From Phytoseiulus persimilis (taxonomy: Eukaryota > Arthropoda > Arachnida > Mesostigmata > Phytoseiidae): a stretch of 64,000 nucleotides of DNA. Positions 52,246 through 63,347 of this stretch are shown here, in pieces (the first letter of the stretch is position 1; the number at the start of each line of letters is the position of its first letter). The stretch covers positions 32,138,723 to 32,202,722 of the forward strand of contig CM075103.1 of assembly GCA_037576195.1 (NCBI GenBank). The letters run 5' to 3'. A program made the translations under genes and the position numbers. The notes under the pieces were generated by a model. That model made no database searches. It was not told the DNA's origin and saw nothing but the letters and a program-made list of their open reading frames with translations.

Positions 52246-52399
52246 GGGTGCTCTCTCATTTTATGAAGCCGAACTGGACTGCAGCAGAGGTGTGTATTGC
52301 ACGGAGAGAATCGCAGGTGGGAATGGAAGTGGGCTGCCGTTCCCGCAGCAGCTAGGCCGAGTACGGCCATCGACGCGCTGGAAAAATGTTCGTTCGAAA

Positions 52400-53340
52400 T
52401 GATTGTTTGATTTGAAATACAAAAAATATTGAGTATTATTATTATAAAAATATGTTCTCAACTTTTGTAATGAATCATCATTTCAATTCAGGATAATCTA
52501 TTTTTGATATAGTTTGTATTCGACATATCAATATTTATATTTCAAATCATATTATTATTTATTGAGTGATGCGGTTACTGAAACTTATTAGAAGGAATCA
52601 GAAGTATTCATGTAAACATGCCCGTGTTGTGTATGCACGTATATGAGTGTTCTTTCCATCAGCATCAAGACCAGCTAATGGTGGAATCACTATGCAGTCG
52701 CGAAAGTGTTGTGTCAGCACGCAGTTGTCCCAGCAGTTATTGGTGTATTAGAGTGCAAATACTGAGTGAGTTGATGAATTCTAGATCATCTTCCTCTATG
52801 TTTTCATTTAACTGTTATATTTATTTCTCTTTTTCATGAACAGAAATAGGTATTAGGAATAGTTGACTGTAAATGCTATAGTATCAGAGATTTTCATGCT
52901 ATACATGATGACACTGCAGTATTTTAGCAATCATATTCTCATCAGGCAGAGTAATGAACATTTTTGAATCGGATCTTTCGTAATCAAGGATTATTCGGAA
53001 CGAATTCATTGCCACGTGTAAGTACGAAAGGGTTCAAACATCCAATATAATAATAGTTTTCTAGGGATCAGATATCATATATTAGAATTCTAAAAGTTTT
53101 GAAACTATGTTTTCAATCCCATAATTTAACCTATTTTTAAGACAGAATAGCCGATATCCAAATTATATTCATCAGCAACAGCGATAACAGCTATAGAAAT
53201 TCGTATAAATGCATTGCAGACACTCAGTTGAGACGAAATCATCGGAAAGCAAACGGCCATCGGTATTGGTATTATAACGTTACCGCCTTCGGTTTTTGTC
53301 AGCTGATGAAGTAACTTATCAGATCCTAGGAAGAATTAGT
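52400..53340. other. AT-rich stretch, nothing recognised
   Basis: The composition drops to well under 40% GC. There are no ORFs of note and no repeats shared with the rest of the window. It may be unique host DNA. Confidence 0.5.
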
Positions 53341-53426
53341 GATTTACTCAAAGCCAAGTGATGTTCAAACATTCATATCATCATTATAAGTTTGTTAGCG
53401 CAAAAGAAGACGTCTCTCTCTTTCAG

Positions 53427-54806
53427 ATGCCTCCGAAACTTATCAAATTGTGGAGTGCAACGTCATCTCTAGATAATAATCGATCTATGAATGAGGAGCA
53501 AAAATACTTAATCGAGGCACTCCGAAACAATCCCAATGTTCTTCGAAATAGTGTTCGACAAGCGTTCGATATCTGCCAAAGAAAGTCTTTGTTCGATGAG
53601 TTAACCTCATTTTCACATGATCGTGAGGGCTACGGTTCCTATAGATGGGAAAGTGATTCTTCCTAAACTGTTTGCTCAGAGAAAAGTAACCGCTAAAGGT
53701 ATTAGAAAGGCGGATGCCTGGAAAGAACATTTTTCGGATCTGAAGGAAACAAATAAGAAAACTGCTGTTCCCATGACTATCATTAATGAAATACTCGATG
53801 AGTCTTTCAGTAATCCAGAGAAATCCGACATGGATATGGAAATTGACGTCGAAAGTCGGGATGACCTACAAACTGTTAGATCTTCAACCGGAAATGGTAA
53901 TCATGAAGTTCACGATAGTGAGAAGGAAAATGATACGGGCACTGGTTCTATAGTATCAAAAATACCATTCAAGAGGAATCGTTGTATTGAACAACAAAGT
54001 TTTCTGAAAAAGCTTGTGAAAAAAAACGTTTATCAAAAGACCACGTGCCACAATTGATCACCGAAGTTTTTGACAATCCATTATTAGAAGCAATTGCTGT
54101 GTCCAAAACTTCGGATGATGCATTTTCATGCGTCAGCGACCGCAATTGTTCCTTGGCTGCCAGGTACTATAATAATTTCAAGTCTTATCTGGACCACATT
54201 TTCAAACTAGGTGCTTTTGCTATTAATCGGATGCTGAAATTAAATGGATACGTAGGAAAGTGTATACATTCGAAGGATCTAGTTGATATAGCTAGTGATG
54301 TGGAAGAGGATGAAGATGTTCAAGGTTCTTCAAACGAGCATCATGAATCTGCGCAAGATATTAACACCAGTAAACGTGATCCAAGAGGATCTAAATCATT
54401 GACGTCTTCATCAACTACTCCTGACAAAGACTGTCAGGGAAGTATTCTAAAAAAGATACAAAAGATTGCAAGTGTTGAATCAATTCAGCCATCAACTATA
54501 TCTAATGGTCAAATTTCATCGAAAACTAGGAGTGGTAATGATCTTGCTGCTCCTGATCTGAATCGATGTTCAGATGTTGATATAGATTCAGATGATTTCG
54601 ACATGAATATGATTGATGAGTTATCATGTGAACAGATAAATCCCAAGTGTAGTACACCTCTTGAAATGAACGAAGTCATTCTCGACAGGCCTAAGCTTTC
54701 GTTTGATGAACTGGTAACCGAGATTCCGGAATCAGTCGAATCCTCGACAGAATGGGAGTTTTATTCGAGAATATATATCCAAGAGAGGTATTCACGAAGT
54801 TTATGA
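53427..54806 (+). pseudogene. AT-rich coding region of unknown family, two frameshifts
   Basis: ATG 53427 directly follows a textbook splice acceptor (gtctctctctttcAG). The frame (MPPKLIKLWSATSSLDNN) shifts between 53605 and 53666 to TVPIDGKVILPKLFAQRK. It shifts back at an A8 run near 54020 into ITEVFDNPLLEAIAVSK, and ends at 54806. Together about 455 residues are encoded. The middle and end are Asp/Glu/Ser-rich and probably disordered; ARYYNNFKSYLDHIFKL looks helical. I recognise no domain. GC content and codon use differ from all the transposons around it, so it could be a host gene or a laterally gained one. Two indels argue for a pseudogene or, at the A8 run, a sequencing error. Confidence 0.5.
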
Positions 54807-54986
54807 ATTGATTCTTGAATATCATGTAAGCATAGAGTTTTTATGATCGTGTCTGATTAATATTTCGAGATAAAACGTTTTGTGTTTTCAATATTCGATT
54901 GTGTTTTATTCATATAAGTATATCAGCAAAAAAATACATGTTTCATGGATCTAGTTTATTTGATACTTTTGTAATTTTCCAATAGA

Positions 54987-55790
54987 CTAGCCGGCCTTCG
55001 CTGGCTGACCCGTCCCTTGCTGCGGGAGTCTACTGCTGACAGACACACCTTGCCTTACATGTAGTGTCATGAGACCTTCGGGAGTGGCCACCGATTCCCG
55101 ATAGGGCTCTGACCTGAAACCGAAGCACTTTTCTCTCTTCAGTGGGTCAGAATCATGGTTTTGAGAAGTATGGTCAGATTGGTCTCGGGATCACCCCCAG
55201 GCCTGGAAAGTAATAGTCAGATTGGTCTGGGAATCACCCCTCCAGACTTGGCGGAGGATGGTCAGATTGGCCCTGGAATCACGCCTCCAGACTTGGAAGA
55301 GTATGGTCAGATTGGTCCCGGAATCACCCCTGCAGACTTGGGGAGGATGGTCAGATTGGTCTCGGAATCAGCCCTCCAGCTTTCGAAGAGAATGATCAAA
55401 CTGGTCTCGGAATAACCTCTCCTGGTTTCGAAGAGCATGGTCAGATTGGTCTCGATTCACCCCTCCAGGTTTTGGAGAGTACGGTCAGATTCGTCTCGGA
55501 AGCACCCCTCCAGACTCGGAAAAGTATTGTAAGATTGGTCTCGGGATCACCCCTCCAAACTCGGGAAAGTATGTTCAGATTGGTCTCGGAATCACCCGTC
55601 CAGAGTTGGAAAGTAATGCTCAGATGGACCTCGGAGTCACCCCTCCAGACTTGGAAAGTAATGCTCAGAATGGTCTCGGAATCACCCCTCCAGAGTTGAA
55701 AAGTAATGGTCAGATTGGGACCGGAATCACCCCTCCAGACTTGAGAAGTAATGGTCAGATTGGTTCCGGAATCGCCGACTTCCGGAACCG
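54987..55790 (-). mobile_element. Helitron 3' end with 45-bp minisatellite (5' part missing)
   Basis: On the minus strand the terminus is gggtcagccagcgaaggccggCTAG then T, with the flank shared with the 47.6-kb Helitron end (ggagtggccaccgattc and ggagtctactgctgacag, in reverse). The array occupies 55155-55780 with 45-bp units of lower identity than the main array. Beyond it (55790-55865) is a sequence of repeated 'acccgg' motifs ending TTTGCGACCCCTA, seen also at 376-388. Confidence 0.8.
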
Positions 55791-56232
55791 AGGCTCGACC
55801 CGGGTAGTCGGGGTCGGAACCGGGTACGGACCCGGTTCCTGATACCCGGGTATTTGCGACCCCTAGACATGGCTCATGACCGGAGAGAAGTTAATCGGTG
55901 TCAGCGTTAATGGAGTGCCTGACGTACTCGCATTGTATCCCAGGAGGTATGATTTGGTAACACAAAGCCGCACCACGGATGCCTCCGAGAGAAATAAGAA
56001 GAAGTGAGCCCCTCCGAAGAAAAATTTTATTCACATTTTACTTGTCTTCCTACTCTCACGACAAGTGTGGGATTTGCGCGCCGTCTGAAAGAGAGAACAC
56101 GCTCCAGAGGAATGCCATATTGTATTTCACCGCAGTTAGAGATTGGGTCGGCCGCTCATGCGAGGCTGCTATGCTTGGAGTGCTCTCTATTTTTCGGAAT
56201 TCGCCGCGAATCAGAAACGTTGTGACTAGGCC

Positions 56233-56740
56233 TTCCAAAGATCCGCAAATTTTGAGATCTGCGGATCCCTTGAAGTAGGATCCGCGGGTCTCTACGGAAC
56301 CGATCCGCGAAGTTTCCCGGTCGACTCATACTGTTTCCAGCTCATTGCTACCAAATAGACTCGCAGCGCGCTGTCCTCGAGGCGTGGTTCAGTGCATCTT
56401 CTCTTCATAACTTGATATGGCGGAGCAGTGAGAGAAGAAAAGCCAAGTGCATACTTGATGAGCTCCTGCATTCATGTGGCAACTCGCCAAATGAACGCAT
56501 TGTTCAATTTACTGTAAAGGAACAAGCAAACTATGAACTAAGTACATCAAAGCGAAGGCTCGAAAATTCCCGAGTTAAAAATACCCTGTACGGCTGACAC
56601 CATTGGGCTACGGAACCACGGACGATAACCACAACAAAAGACAGGTGATCCGTGTTTGCCCTACGACCATTCCCTCATGGAATTTCACGATTAAATGTGC
56701 GCTGGTCTTGCAGATCCGGATCCGCAGGGTCACAACATGT
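56233..56740. mobile_element. ~508-bp insertion in the gypsy leader
   Basis: It is absent from the related leader at 15.8 kb. GTGAC flanks it on both sides (56228-56232 and about 56741-56745). Near its left end is an inverted gatccgca...tgcggatc pair. A short frame (56412-56597) has no recognised product. Family unknown. Confidence 0.6.
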
Positions 56741-56879
56741 GACCCACTCCAATGAACCGCCCCAATCGGCCATCTAGCCCCCTCCTCAGAGTATATAGCA
56801 GCCCCTCCAGACCTTCCTTCTTACCATGCTTTCTGTACTTGATCCGTAAGTCACTACATGATCCACCGCTCCCCGCAAG

Positions 56880-57200
56880 ATGAGTTCCCATACATCCGCT
56901 ACTGCCAACACTACCCCGGCCGCTGCCAGCGTCACCCCCACTGCCTCCAGCAACACTCCCTTCGCCCCGCACGTTCACGAGAACATTCCCCGCCGCGACG
57001 GGCACCTCCACGGTTATGCCGCCTCCCCCCTGGGACTTCTCTCCACCGTGGCGGCTGGCTTCAACCAGAACTTCGCCAAGGTATCTGTGAGTCAACGTCG
57101 CGACGTTCTTGACGAATTCCCAATGGACTGTCCCGAGTCCCCCTCCCGGCGTCATTGCCGGGCCGTCTCCTCCTCTGTTCGGGCCATGAAGGAGCGGGAG
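56880..57200 (+). pseudogene. Gypsy gag N-terminus (copy 2)
   Basis: MSSHTSATANTTPAAASVTP starts a Thr/Ala-rich leader; FAKVSVSQRRDVLDEF is shared with the 16-kb copy. The frame then passes, after a deletion of the capsid and knuckles, to the protease frame at 57202. Confidence 0.7.
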
Positions 57201-57201
57201 C

Positions 57202-58270
57202 ATGAGGAGAAGCAGAACAAATCGACGAAGGAAGGTCGATTGCAAGGAATGGGCGGCAAATTTGGATACAGAGGCAGATCTTGGTGTAATCGCGGAAGAG
57301 GCGGCGAATGCGTTAGAGCTCCCGCTGCAGCCAAGTCTGATCAGAAACGTTCGCAGAGTCGGTGGGTCATGTGTTCCGGTCGGACGAGGAGTTGTGACAT
57401 TGGAAATAGATGGGCTGTCGTTCGAAGACTTGATTCTGACGGTATTACCGAGAGGGGTGTTTGATGAAGAAGAGATACTGATAGGGGAGGAGCTGATCCA
57501 CAGCGGAATAGTTACAATCTTCCACGAGGATGCGGCATGGATTCTCGGGAAAGAGGAGTTTCCGAAGATACAGAAGTTGTTACCGAATCGAAAGACCCGA
57601 GTTCAATTGGCGACGAAAGAGAAAGTCAGTGGGAGACCGGAATCGATGTGTTTCGTGAGAACGGAGCCGGTCGAGCGGAACGGAAATTGGAATCGGTTCG
57701 AGAGCAACAGTAACATGGAGGCGATATGCGAGATTCGCGGCGACGAGGTGTTGTTGCCGATCATGAATCGTGGAGAGGAGCAGCTGAGTGTGGACGAAAG
57801 AACGGTGGTAGCTCGAGCAAGTTGGGTAGATCCAGAGGACGAAGAATATTTCACACTGAGAAAAGTAGGGGTTCGAGCATTCACGGCAGAAAGCGAAACG
57901 GGCGCAATAAAAATCGAGCATTCATTAGTCAACGAAGACATCCCCGGGGGGATGGAAAGAAGCGTTAGTAGGCCTAGTAAACAACTACAGGACGTTGTGG
58001 CGACATCGATGAAGTAGCTTGGAAGAGCCAAGGAAACGGAGTTCGGGATAAACGAGGTACCAGGTAGCGCACCGGTGCGATGCAAGCCATTCAGCCTGTC
58101 GATCAGAAAGAGAGAAGCTTTGCAGGAAATTTTCAAGCAGATGAAAGAGGCGGGAATGATCGAAGAATCACAGGCATCATATGCTAGCCCGTAAATGCTG
58201 GTGAAGAAAGCAGATGGAACCTTCAGCATGGTGATGGATTATCGAAAGTTGAATGCGCAAACGGTGAAGT
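57202..58270 (+). pseudogene. Gypsy protease and RT start (copy 2)
   Basis: The frame reads NLDTEADLGVIAEEAANAL, EEEILIGEEL and further pro-linker sequence to 58017. It resembles the first gypsy at moderate identity and shares the DTEA motif. A TAG at 58015 interrupts ATSMK, then KPFSLSIRKREALQEI, VKKADGTFSMVMDYRKL follow with a TAA at 58192. It ends before the RT catalytic centre. Confidence 0.82.
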
Positions 58271-58533
58271 CGAATTATCTATTGCGTCATGAGCGTCGCA
58301 GTGTTGGTGAGAAAAATTAGCGACTTTCCCCGGACTTTTCGTGTTCTGCCAAGTGTCTGTCGTCGTCAGGAGGATAAAACAACTGTGGACCCACCCTAGG
58401 ATACATCGATTTGTGTCCAGACTCGCCAGCGGAGAGAAAATCTTCAGGGATGAGTATTCCCGTCACTCATTGCCTCGTTTTTCCGTAAGCGTTTCGAAAA
58501 CAATCCACCGTACTAATCAATTCATTCATCGAC

Positions 58534-58870
58534 GAATTTAATCTGTATCCTGACTTGACGTTCGGTTCCTCGCATTTCTGCGCCCCGGTACAGCAACAGG
58601 TTGAACCGTTCCTTGTTTCAACATTCTTTGAAGGAATATTTTGAGATGATCGAAACGTCTTCCCATACATACGTTCCATAAAAGGCTGAGTTGAAGTTCC
58701 ACACCCTGGTACTGACGTCGTCGACCACGGTTCCATCAATTTGATTTTGCTTCTCGTGGCTTTGACCATCGAGGCTATGTCCACTCCTTTGCCTGAATTC
58801 AATCTGTATTCCGACTTGACGTTCGGTTCCTCGCATTTCTGCGCCCCGGTTCAGCCACAGGTTGAATTGG
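58534..58870. repeat. Direct repeat pair, ~75 bp, 260 bp apart
   Basis: 'gacttgacgttcggttcctc' with 'gcatttctgcgccccggt' occurs at about 58553 and 58815. 'gattttgcttctcg' follows the second copy and precedes it at 58741. It is a small local duplication of unknown origin. Confidence 0.7.
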
Positions 58871-59334
58871 ATTTTGCTTCTCGAGGTTTGGCCATGGAGG
58901 CAATGTCGCAGCGTGATGAGCATTCTTTCCAAAACCACTATCACTTCATTGTCATCGACTAATGACAAGACACCACCCGAAATTCAACTTGAATTCAAAT
59001 TTCCCTCGCTTCCACCAAATTCCTAAAGGCCTCCCGCTGCGATTTTTTCGTTCCGCTCCCAGTTACACCCTAGTAAACACGCCCGAAGAAAAGCGCATTT
59101 CTGCGCTAAAAATCTTCAAGGATGAGTGTTCCGGTATGAAGCTCGTGCGCCGTGGAAGCCGACGGAGGAAAAACTAGTGCGGCCACAAACGGGTGCTGTG
59201 TGTTCGGCGAAATGAGGGCCAGAACCGAAGAACTGGTTACGTCCAAGCTAGTAGCCGATGAGAACGCCATGACACATTCGATGGAAGCGGACAGTTTGAA
59301 GGGAGACATTCGGTCCGCTCATTCGGTCAAATAA

Positions 59335-59464
59335 CCGAGTTGAACACACACCCAAGTTCCTTGGATATGAAGACATGGAACGGAAATATTGGAGGAATAT
59401 CCGGTTCAACCGACCCATTTATGGGGCGGACGTCAACGGCAGTCTCTACGATGCAGACGTCGAC
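59335..59464 (+). pseudogene. KDM4/JMJD2-like histone demethylase exon
   Basis: The frame reads [20 protein letters not shown] then [20 protein letters not shown]. It matches the JmjN-to-JmjC region of KDM4 lysine demethylases, where ERKYWKN and PIYGADxNGxLY are diagnostic. The match stops exactly at gac|GTGAGT, a good splice donor at 59465, in phase 0. No upstream or downstream KDM4 exons were seen in the window, so it is an isolated exon among transposons: either a captured fragment or part of a split host gene. Alone it encodes no active enzyme. Confidence 0.75.
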
Positions 59465-59609
59465 GTGAGTTGGCCATATCTTCTCAACCTGGCTATTCGG
59501 GAAGAACTAGAGGAAACAAAAAAGCTCCGCAACGAAAAACGGGTAGAGATCGACGCGGCTGAAACCGCACAGAAGATTAGAGGCATCAACCTCTAGATGC
59601 CACTACTAG

Positions 59610-61088
59610 CGGAGCTTACCTGGAACCCGTGAGTAATACTTTAGGCGGACAAAGTGATTCGCAAGTTGAGGAGGGGAAAGGCTGAGATCGATCTCCACGC
59701 GAATTTCGCCGGGCAAGTAACTTTCGGTGAAACCGGGTGCCGAAAAGGGCCAACGATCCTGGAGTCTCTTGCAGCCGTCGCCGCATTCTTAGAAAGCTAC
59801 CCGCAGATGAGGTCACACATCATTTGTCATGCGGGGAGAGCCGAGGTGGTCGCGACGATGGCGGGTGATACACCCAGCATGGTCGGAGCCATCGCGGCCA
59901 GGATCATCAAGCCTCTGGTGGAGCTAAGAGCAAAGCCAGGGGTACTCTCAGTAACGTGGTGCACCCTAGTGGAACCAACACAGGTTTCCAGCACCCCAGC
60001 TGTGAACACGGCGATACTCTCCTCGCCAGAGGTCAAGAATGCACAGATTCAGGTATTCGATCTCAGAATCCTATCAGGAGACGAGCGAAAACTGACCAAC
60101 ACGGAGGGCGACCTCCGAGAAGTACAGTATGGGGAACTGGTACTAAACACATTGTACAAATGGTTCCGGAGCCAGATCATATCTATGCTCCGACTTTCTG
60201 ACCAAGACATGGACGACATCTCAGAAAAACGAGATGAGTTCGTGGCTAACTTGGCTGAGAGGGACACAAAAAAGAAAGAGATTCAACAGCTCATCGACGC
60301 TAAGAAAGAGGTCCTTAGAAGCACACTTGAGGAGCTGGACAAATCAAACACCGAGACCTGCGCCCGTTGCAAGTGCCCAAGAGCAGCGGCAACGGGGCCT
60401 GGGCAACAACCCCACAGCAGTGGAACGGAAACGAGGAACAGGAAGAGGTTCCTCACAAGCCCGAGGGAACACCCGGAACGGCGAATTGACTTCCAAGAAT
60501 TCCATCAGCGTGGGCCGCACCACGCGGGCCAACCGCGGGGAAGAAACCCAGCAGGAGGCTACCATCACCCGGGAGGAGCTCGGCGAAGGGGACAACCTCG
60601 CGGCCGCGAAGACCAAAACCGAGGTGGCGAAAGAAGGGATAACCCTTCGAGTAACCCGGCCAGCTCCGCGAAACACACTGCTAATCGACAAGTCTCGGGG
60701 CGTCGGAAACGGAAGAGTAGAGGGAACGAAGCATCAACGCCGAAACCCTGAATAAAATTACTTTTTGTGCAATCAATATGAATGGTACTAAATCTAATGC
60801 TAGCAAATGGGCTCTTCTGGAACGCGACGTCCCGTTGAAATTGAACGCGAGCCAATAGAAGCCAATAGAGTAGGACTCAGTCACCGACGGTCCAATGGTG
60901 GTGTAGGCATTCTGGCCGGATCAGATCTAGAAATACTCTGGACAGTGAAGGGCACAAACTGGCTGGCACAAGCTATGATGTTGGGCAACCAGAAATGGGT
61001 GGTCGTATCCTTCTACATAGCGCACGGGCTCATCAAGCAAGACAAGAGATTTTTCGAATCGGTGAGCGAGTTCATTCACAGCTATCAG
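59610..61088 (+). pseudogene. LINE ORF1 and start of ORF2 (endonuclease)
   Basis: The 59654-60751 frame is an ORF1-type protein: LRRGKAEIDLHANFAG, AARIIKPLVELRAKPG, FDLRILSGDERKLTN, a helix-rich segment (EKRDEFVANLAERDTKKKE) and a basic tail. ORF2 begins at about 60755 (ITFCAINMNGT), loses its frame, continues with GGVGILAGSDLEI and WVVVSFYIAHGL (APE), and ends abruptly at 61088, where a gypsy tail begins without any spacer. Confidence 0.72.
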
Positions 61089-61430
61089 TGCACGGCTCAC
61101 TGTTCACAATTACGCTGGTATGATCCATCCGAGGATGAGGTTGTAGAAATTGTTCCGTTCGATGACTGCCTGCTTGAGATTCCAGAATAGAACAGATTCG
61201 GAAAAGCTGACGAAGCAGGACGTCAAGAGCAAAGCAGAATGGACATCACGATGGAAGGAGCGGGAGACGAAGAGCAAGTTGACGGTGATGATGGAAGAGT
61301 TGGGAAGAGATAAGGATGGCGAGGAACGAGAGAGTCAGGCAAGACGAACCACGGACTTGAATTCAGCTTTCATGGAAACGCCGGCGCAAGTAAAAAGAAA
61401 TCCACGGAAAATATTCTGAGTAGCGGGGAT
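61089..61430 (+). pseudogene. Gypsy pol C-terminal tail (copy 4)
   Basis: CTAHCSQLRWYDPSEDE and RRTTDLNSAFMETP correspond to CTAHSSQLKWFKPHNEED and RRTVDLDSAIIESP at the end of the first gypsy pol. It is joined directly to LINE sequence on its left. Confidence 0.75.
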
Positions 61431-61556
61431 AAAACGATTTGATGATAGCAATGAGATAGGGAGATAAGGAAAAAGAAAACTGAGTACACATAGGCAGTCG
61501 AGAAATTCTAGCAAATCGCGATGAGGACAGCAGCGGCGGTGGCAGGAACGAATGCC

Positions 61557-61830
61557 ACCGGCTCGTTGGCCGTGTGGCATAAACCAACGCCTTGGGTGCC
61601 ACGCTAAGCTAGCAATCGCGGGTTCGATCCCCGCCCGGGACAACAAATTTCTTATGTGGTAAAAAGAGGATTTAATTCATATCAGAATTAAATCTGAACC
61701 ATCTTAAGACCCAAGCCCACCGCCCGCAATGGGATTTGCGAGGCGATAGGGAGTGTTACTGAAGCAATACCGAAAGGTGATTCCGGGATACTTCTTAGGG
61801 CTGGCTGAGAGGTTCAGCCGGAAAACAAAA
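61557..61830 (+). mobile_element. Full-length tRNA-derived SINE (274 bp), 13-bp TSD
   Basis: It is flanked by aggaacgaatgcc at 61544-61556 and 61831-61843. The head has an A-box-like tggccgtgtgg and a B box ggttcgatcc inside a perfect T arm (gcggg/ttcgatc/cccgc). The acceptor stem does not pair, so it is not a working tRNA. The body is shared with 586-737 and the tail ends ggaaaacaaaa. Pol III transcription and LINE-driven insertion are expected. Confidence 0.88.
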
Positions 61831-61945
61831 AGGAACGAATGCCGCTAGGGGGCGTGGTGGAAGTGCGACTGGAAAAAGTGGACCCAACGGAACAGGAATC
61901 AGTAGACTCGAAGCCTGAGCGAGAAGTGTCAGCGGCATACTTAGT

Positions 61946-62401
61946 ATGGCGAGGTCCGCGCTGAAGCAAGTGGAGGTGGCACGAGAAGTGGTAAGGTCGA
62001 TCACCGACGCCGTGATAGCCCTACGGGAGGTCACGGATCGGCTGCTTTCGGCGGTAGCCCGAGCCGGGGTGGGAGAACCGCCAGCTGAAGAGGAGGGAAG
62101 GAAAGTTGCCCTCGCTCCGCGGCGGACCACGGTGGAATTTTACGCAGGAGACGAGATTGAGGAAATCGCCGAAGAAGAAGCCACGGCAGTGGAGGTCACG
62201 GAGGCAGAACCGAAACCAGCAACGGACACGTGTGCGCAGTGCGGCGAGTACAGCCACGAGAGGGTACGGACCGTGCGCATGGCGCGAACCAAAAAGAGCT
62301 TTCGCTGTGATCGCAAAGGGCACTTGTCACGACTGTGCCCAAAGAAGGCGACGATGCTGTGCTTCTGGTGCGGAGGACGGGGGCACGAGCGGCGGCACTG
62401 A
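61946..62401 (+). pseudogene. LINE ORF1-like protein with zinc knuckles, C-terminal Cys lost
   Basis: MARSALKQVEVAREVVRSIT starts a helical N-terminus, followed by an acidic stretch and three knuckles: CAQCGEYSHERVR, RCDRKGHLSRLC and CFWCGGRGHERRH. The last ends at TGA where the fourth ligand (Cys) is expected. 'ataaaactactttttgt' at about 62481 resembles the ORF2 start at 60754, so this is probably a LINE ORF1 with ORF2 deleted. A gypsy accessory ORF is less likely. Confidence 0.6.
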
Positions 62402-62569
62402 GAACGGTTCCGCGAGTATCTCCTTGGAGTCAGACGAAGGAGGCATCGCGCGCACGGAGTAACCGGGAACGGTCATTATGATAAAACTACTTTTTGTATT
62501 CTCTAGGCGACCGGCTACTCAGTCTTGGGATAGATATAGGTAAATGAGGACATTTATGGTGGTTAGCAG

Positions 62570-62680
62570 TGGCCGAACTGTAGGGAACGAGAGTAAAGGT
62601 ACGTTTAGCAGTGCGAGGACGTGCACGGGAGATGATGTCAGTTGCACGTAGAGCACACAAGTAGTGTGTCGAGTGCCACC
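62570..62680 (+). repeat. R1-type LINE 3' fragment
   Basis: 'tgtagggaacga', 'gtacgttt', 'ggacgtgcacg' and 'gcacgta' occur in the same order as at 38089-38190, the 3' end of the R1 LINE. Confidence 0.6.
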
Positions 62681-62937
62681 ACGAGGAGAAGCAGCACGAA
62701 TGAAGCGTCCGAGTATTCTCTACCCGGAGTTCCTTGTCAGTCCCCACACTTTAATTACACTTGAACATTCTTTGCACAGTCATTGTATGAATCGATTGGC
62801 TATATTTCACATTGGTTGGCATATTTTCCTCTTGCTTCGGCGTGGATGGTTCCCAGACCGCCGTACAATTTCTTGAGATCGACGACAGAGAGAGCTTGTG
62901 AGTAACACGAGTCTGTTTCGGAAACACGAGAGCCACT

Positions 62938-63114
62938 TATAAAACCGACGGTCCGCAGACTTTCAGAACTGCTTTTCTCGAATCTCCCCGAGACGACCGC
63001 TTTTGGAACCATTGCGACCGCGCTCTACAGCTCTAATGACCGAGTCGCTCCCACAACACGCTCCCCCGACCGCCCCGCCCGACGACCCAGTGCACCTGAG
63101 TTCGTCGTCACTAG
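62938..63114 (+). promoter_or_regulatory. TATA box and leader of a truncated transcription unit
   Basis: 'cacttataaaacc' is a TATA box. About 100 bp on, ATG 63037 opens MTESLPQHAPPTAPPDDP, which is cut by the LTR starting at 63115. It may be an LTR-element leader and gag start or a host gene start; not recognised. Confidence 0.4.
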
Positions 63115-63347
63115 TGTAACAGCCAGTGGGATTGTGGAGGAGAGCTAGCTGGAATGTTCTCTGGAGATGCATGTCGGAAGCGGCAATGCCGGCGGATCGA
63201 CATAGGAAAGGGAAGCGGCGTTGACGAGAGAAGCCGCAAGTAGCTAGAAGCAGAGAGTAGAGAGAGCCGTAAACGGCGCGAAGAACCGTGGCTGCCTATC
63301 GAGGAGCCGGTCGAGAAGGAGTGAAATGAAGGGAAGTTGAACTACAG
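63115..63347 (+). repeat. Truncated gypsy LTR (first 233 bp)
   Basis: It matches 13143-13375 from TGTAACAG through 'gaagttgaacta' with about 93% identity, then diverges, so the last ~58 bp are missing. AATAAA has become AATGAA here. Confidence 0.88.

Larger units (their letters stand above)
55990..58270 (+). mobile_element. Gypsy element copy 2: leader, gag start, protease, RT start
   Basis: The leader (55990-56232 and 56740-56879) matches 15.6-15.97 kb but is interrupted by about 508 bp. TATA-like tatatagcagcccc lies at 56793. Gag, protease and the first RT motifs follow and the copy ends near 58270. It is a divergent relative of the element at 7.5-13.4 kb. Confidence 0.8.

Noticed and set aside
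53255..53275. LINE tail (ggtattggtattataac) before the AT-rich gene
   Set aside because: Only about 12 bp match the LINE 3' tail in reverse; too short to call.
61565..61640. tRNA gene
   Set aside because: The T arm and B box are good but the acceptor stem does not pair, and the unit continues into a shared SINE body with a TSD.
4105..62401. Alternative genetic code with TGA as Cys (TGA at the last Cys of two zinc knuckles, 4105 and 62399)
   Set aside because: TGA also replaces Trp and other residues elsewhere, TAA and TAG stops are as common in dead copies, and the intact gypsy frame ends normally. Ordinary nonsense mutation is enough.
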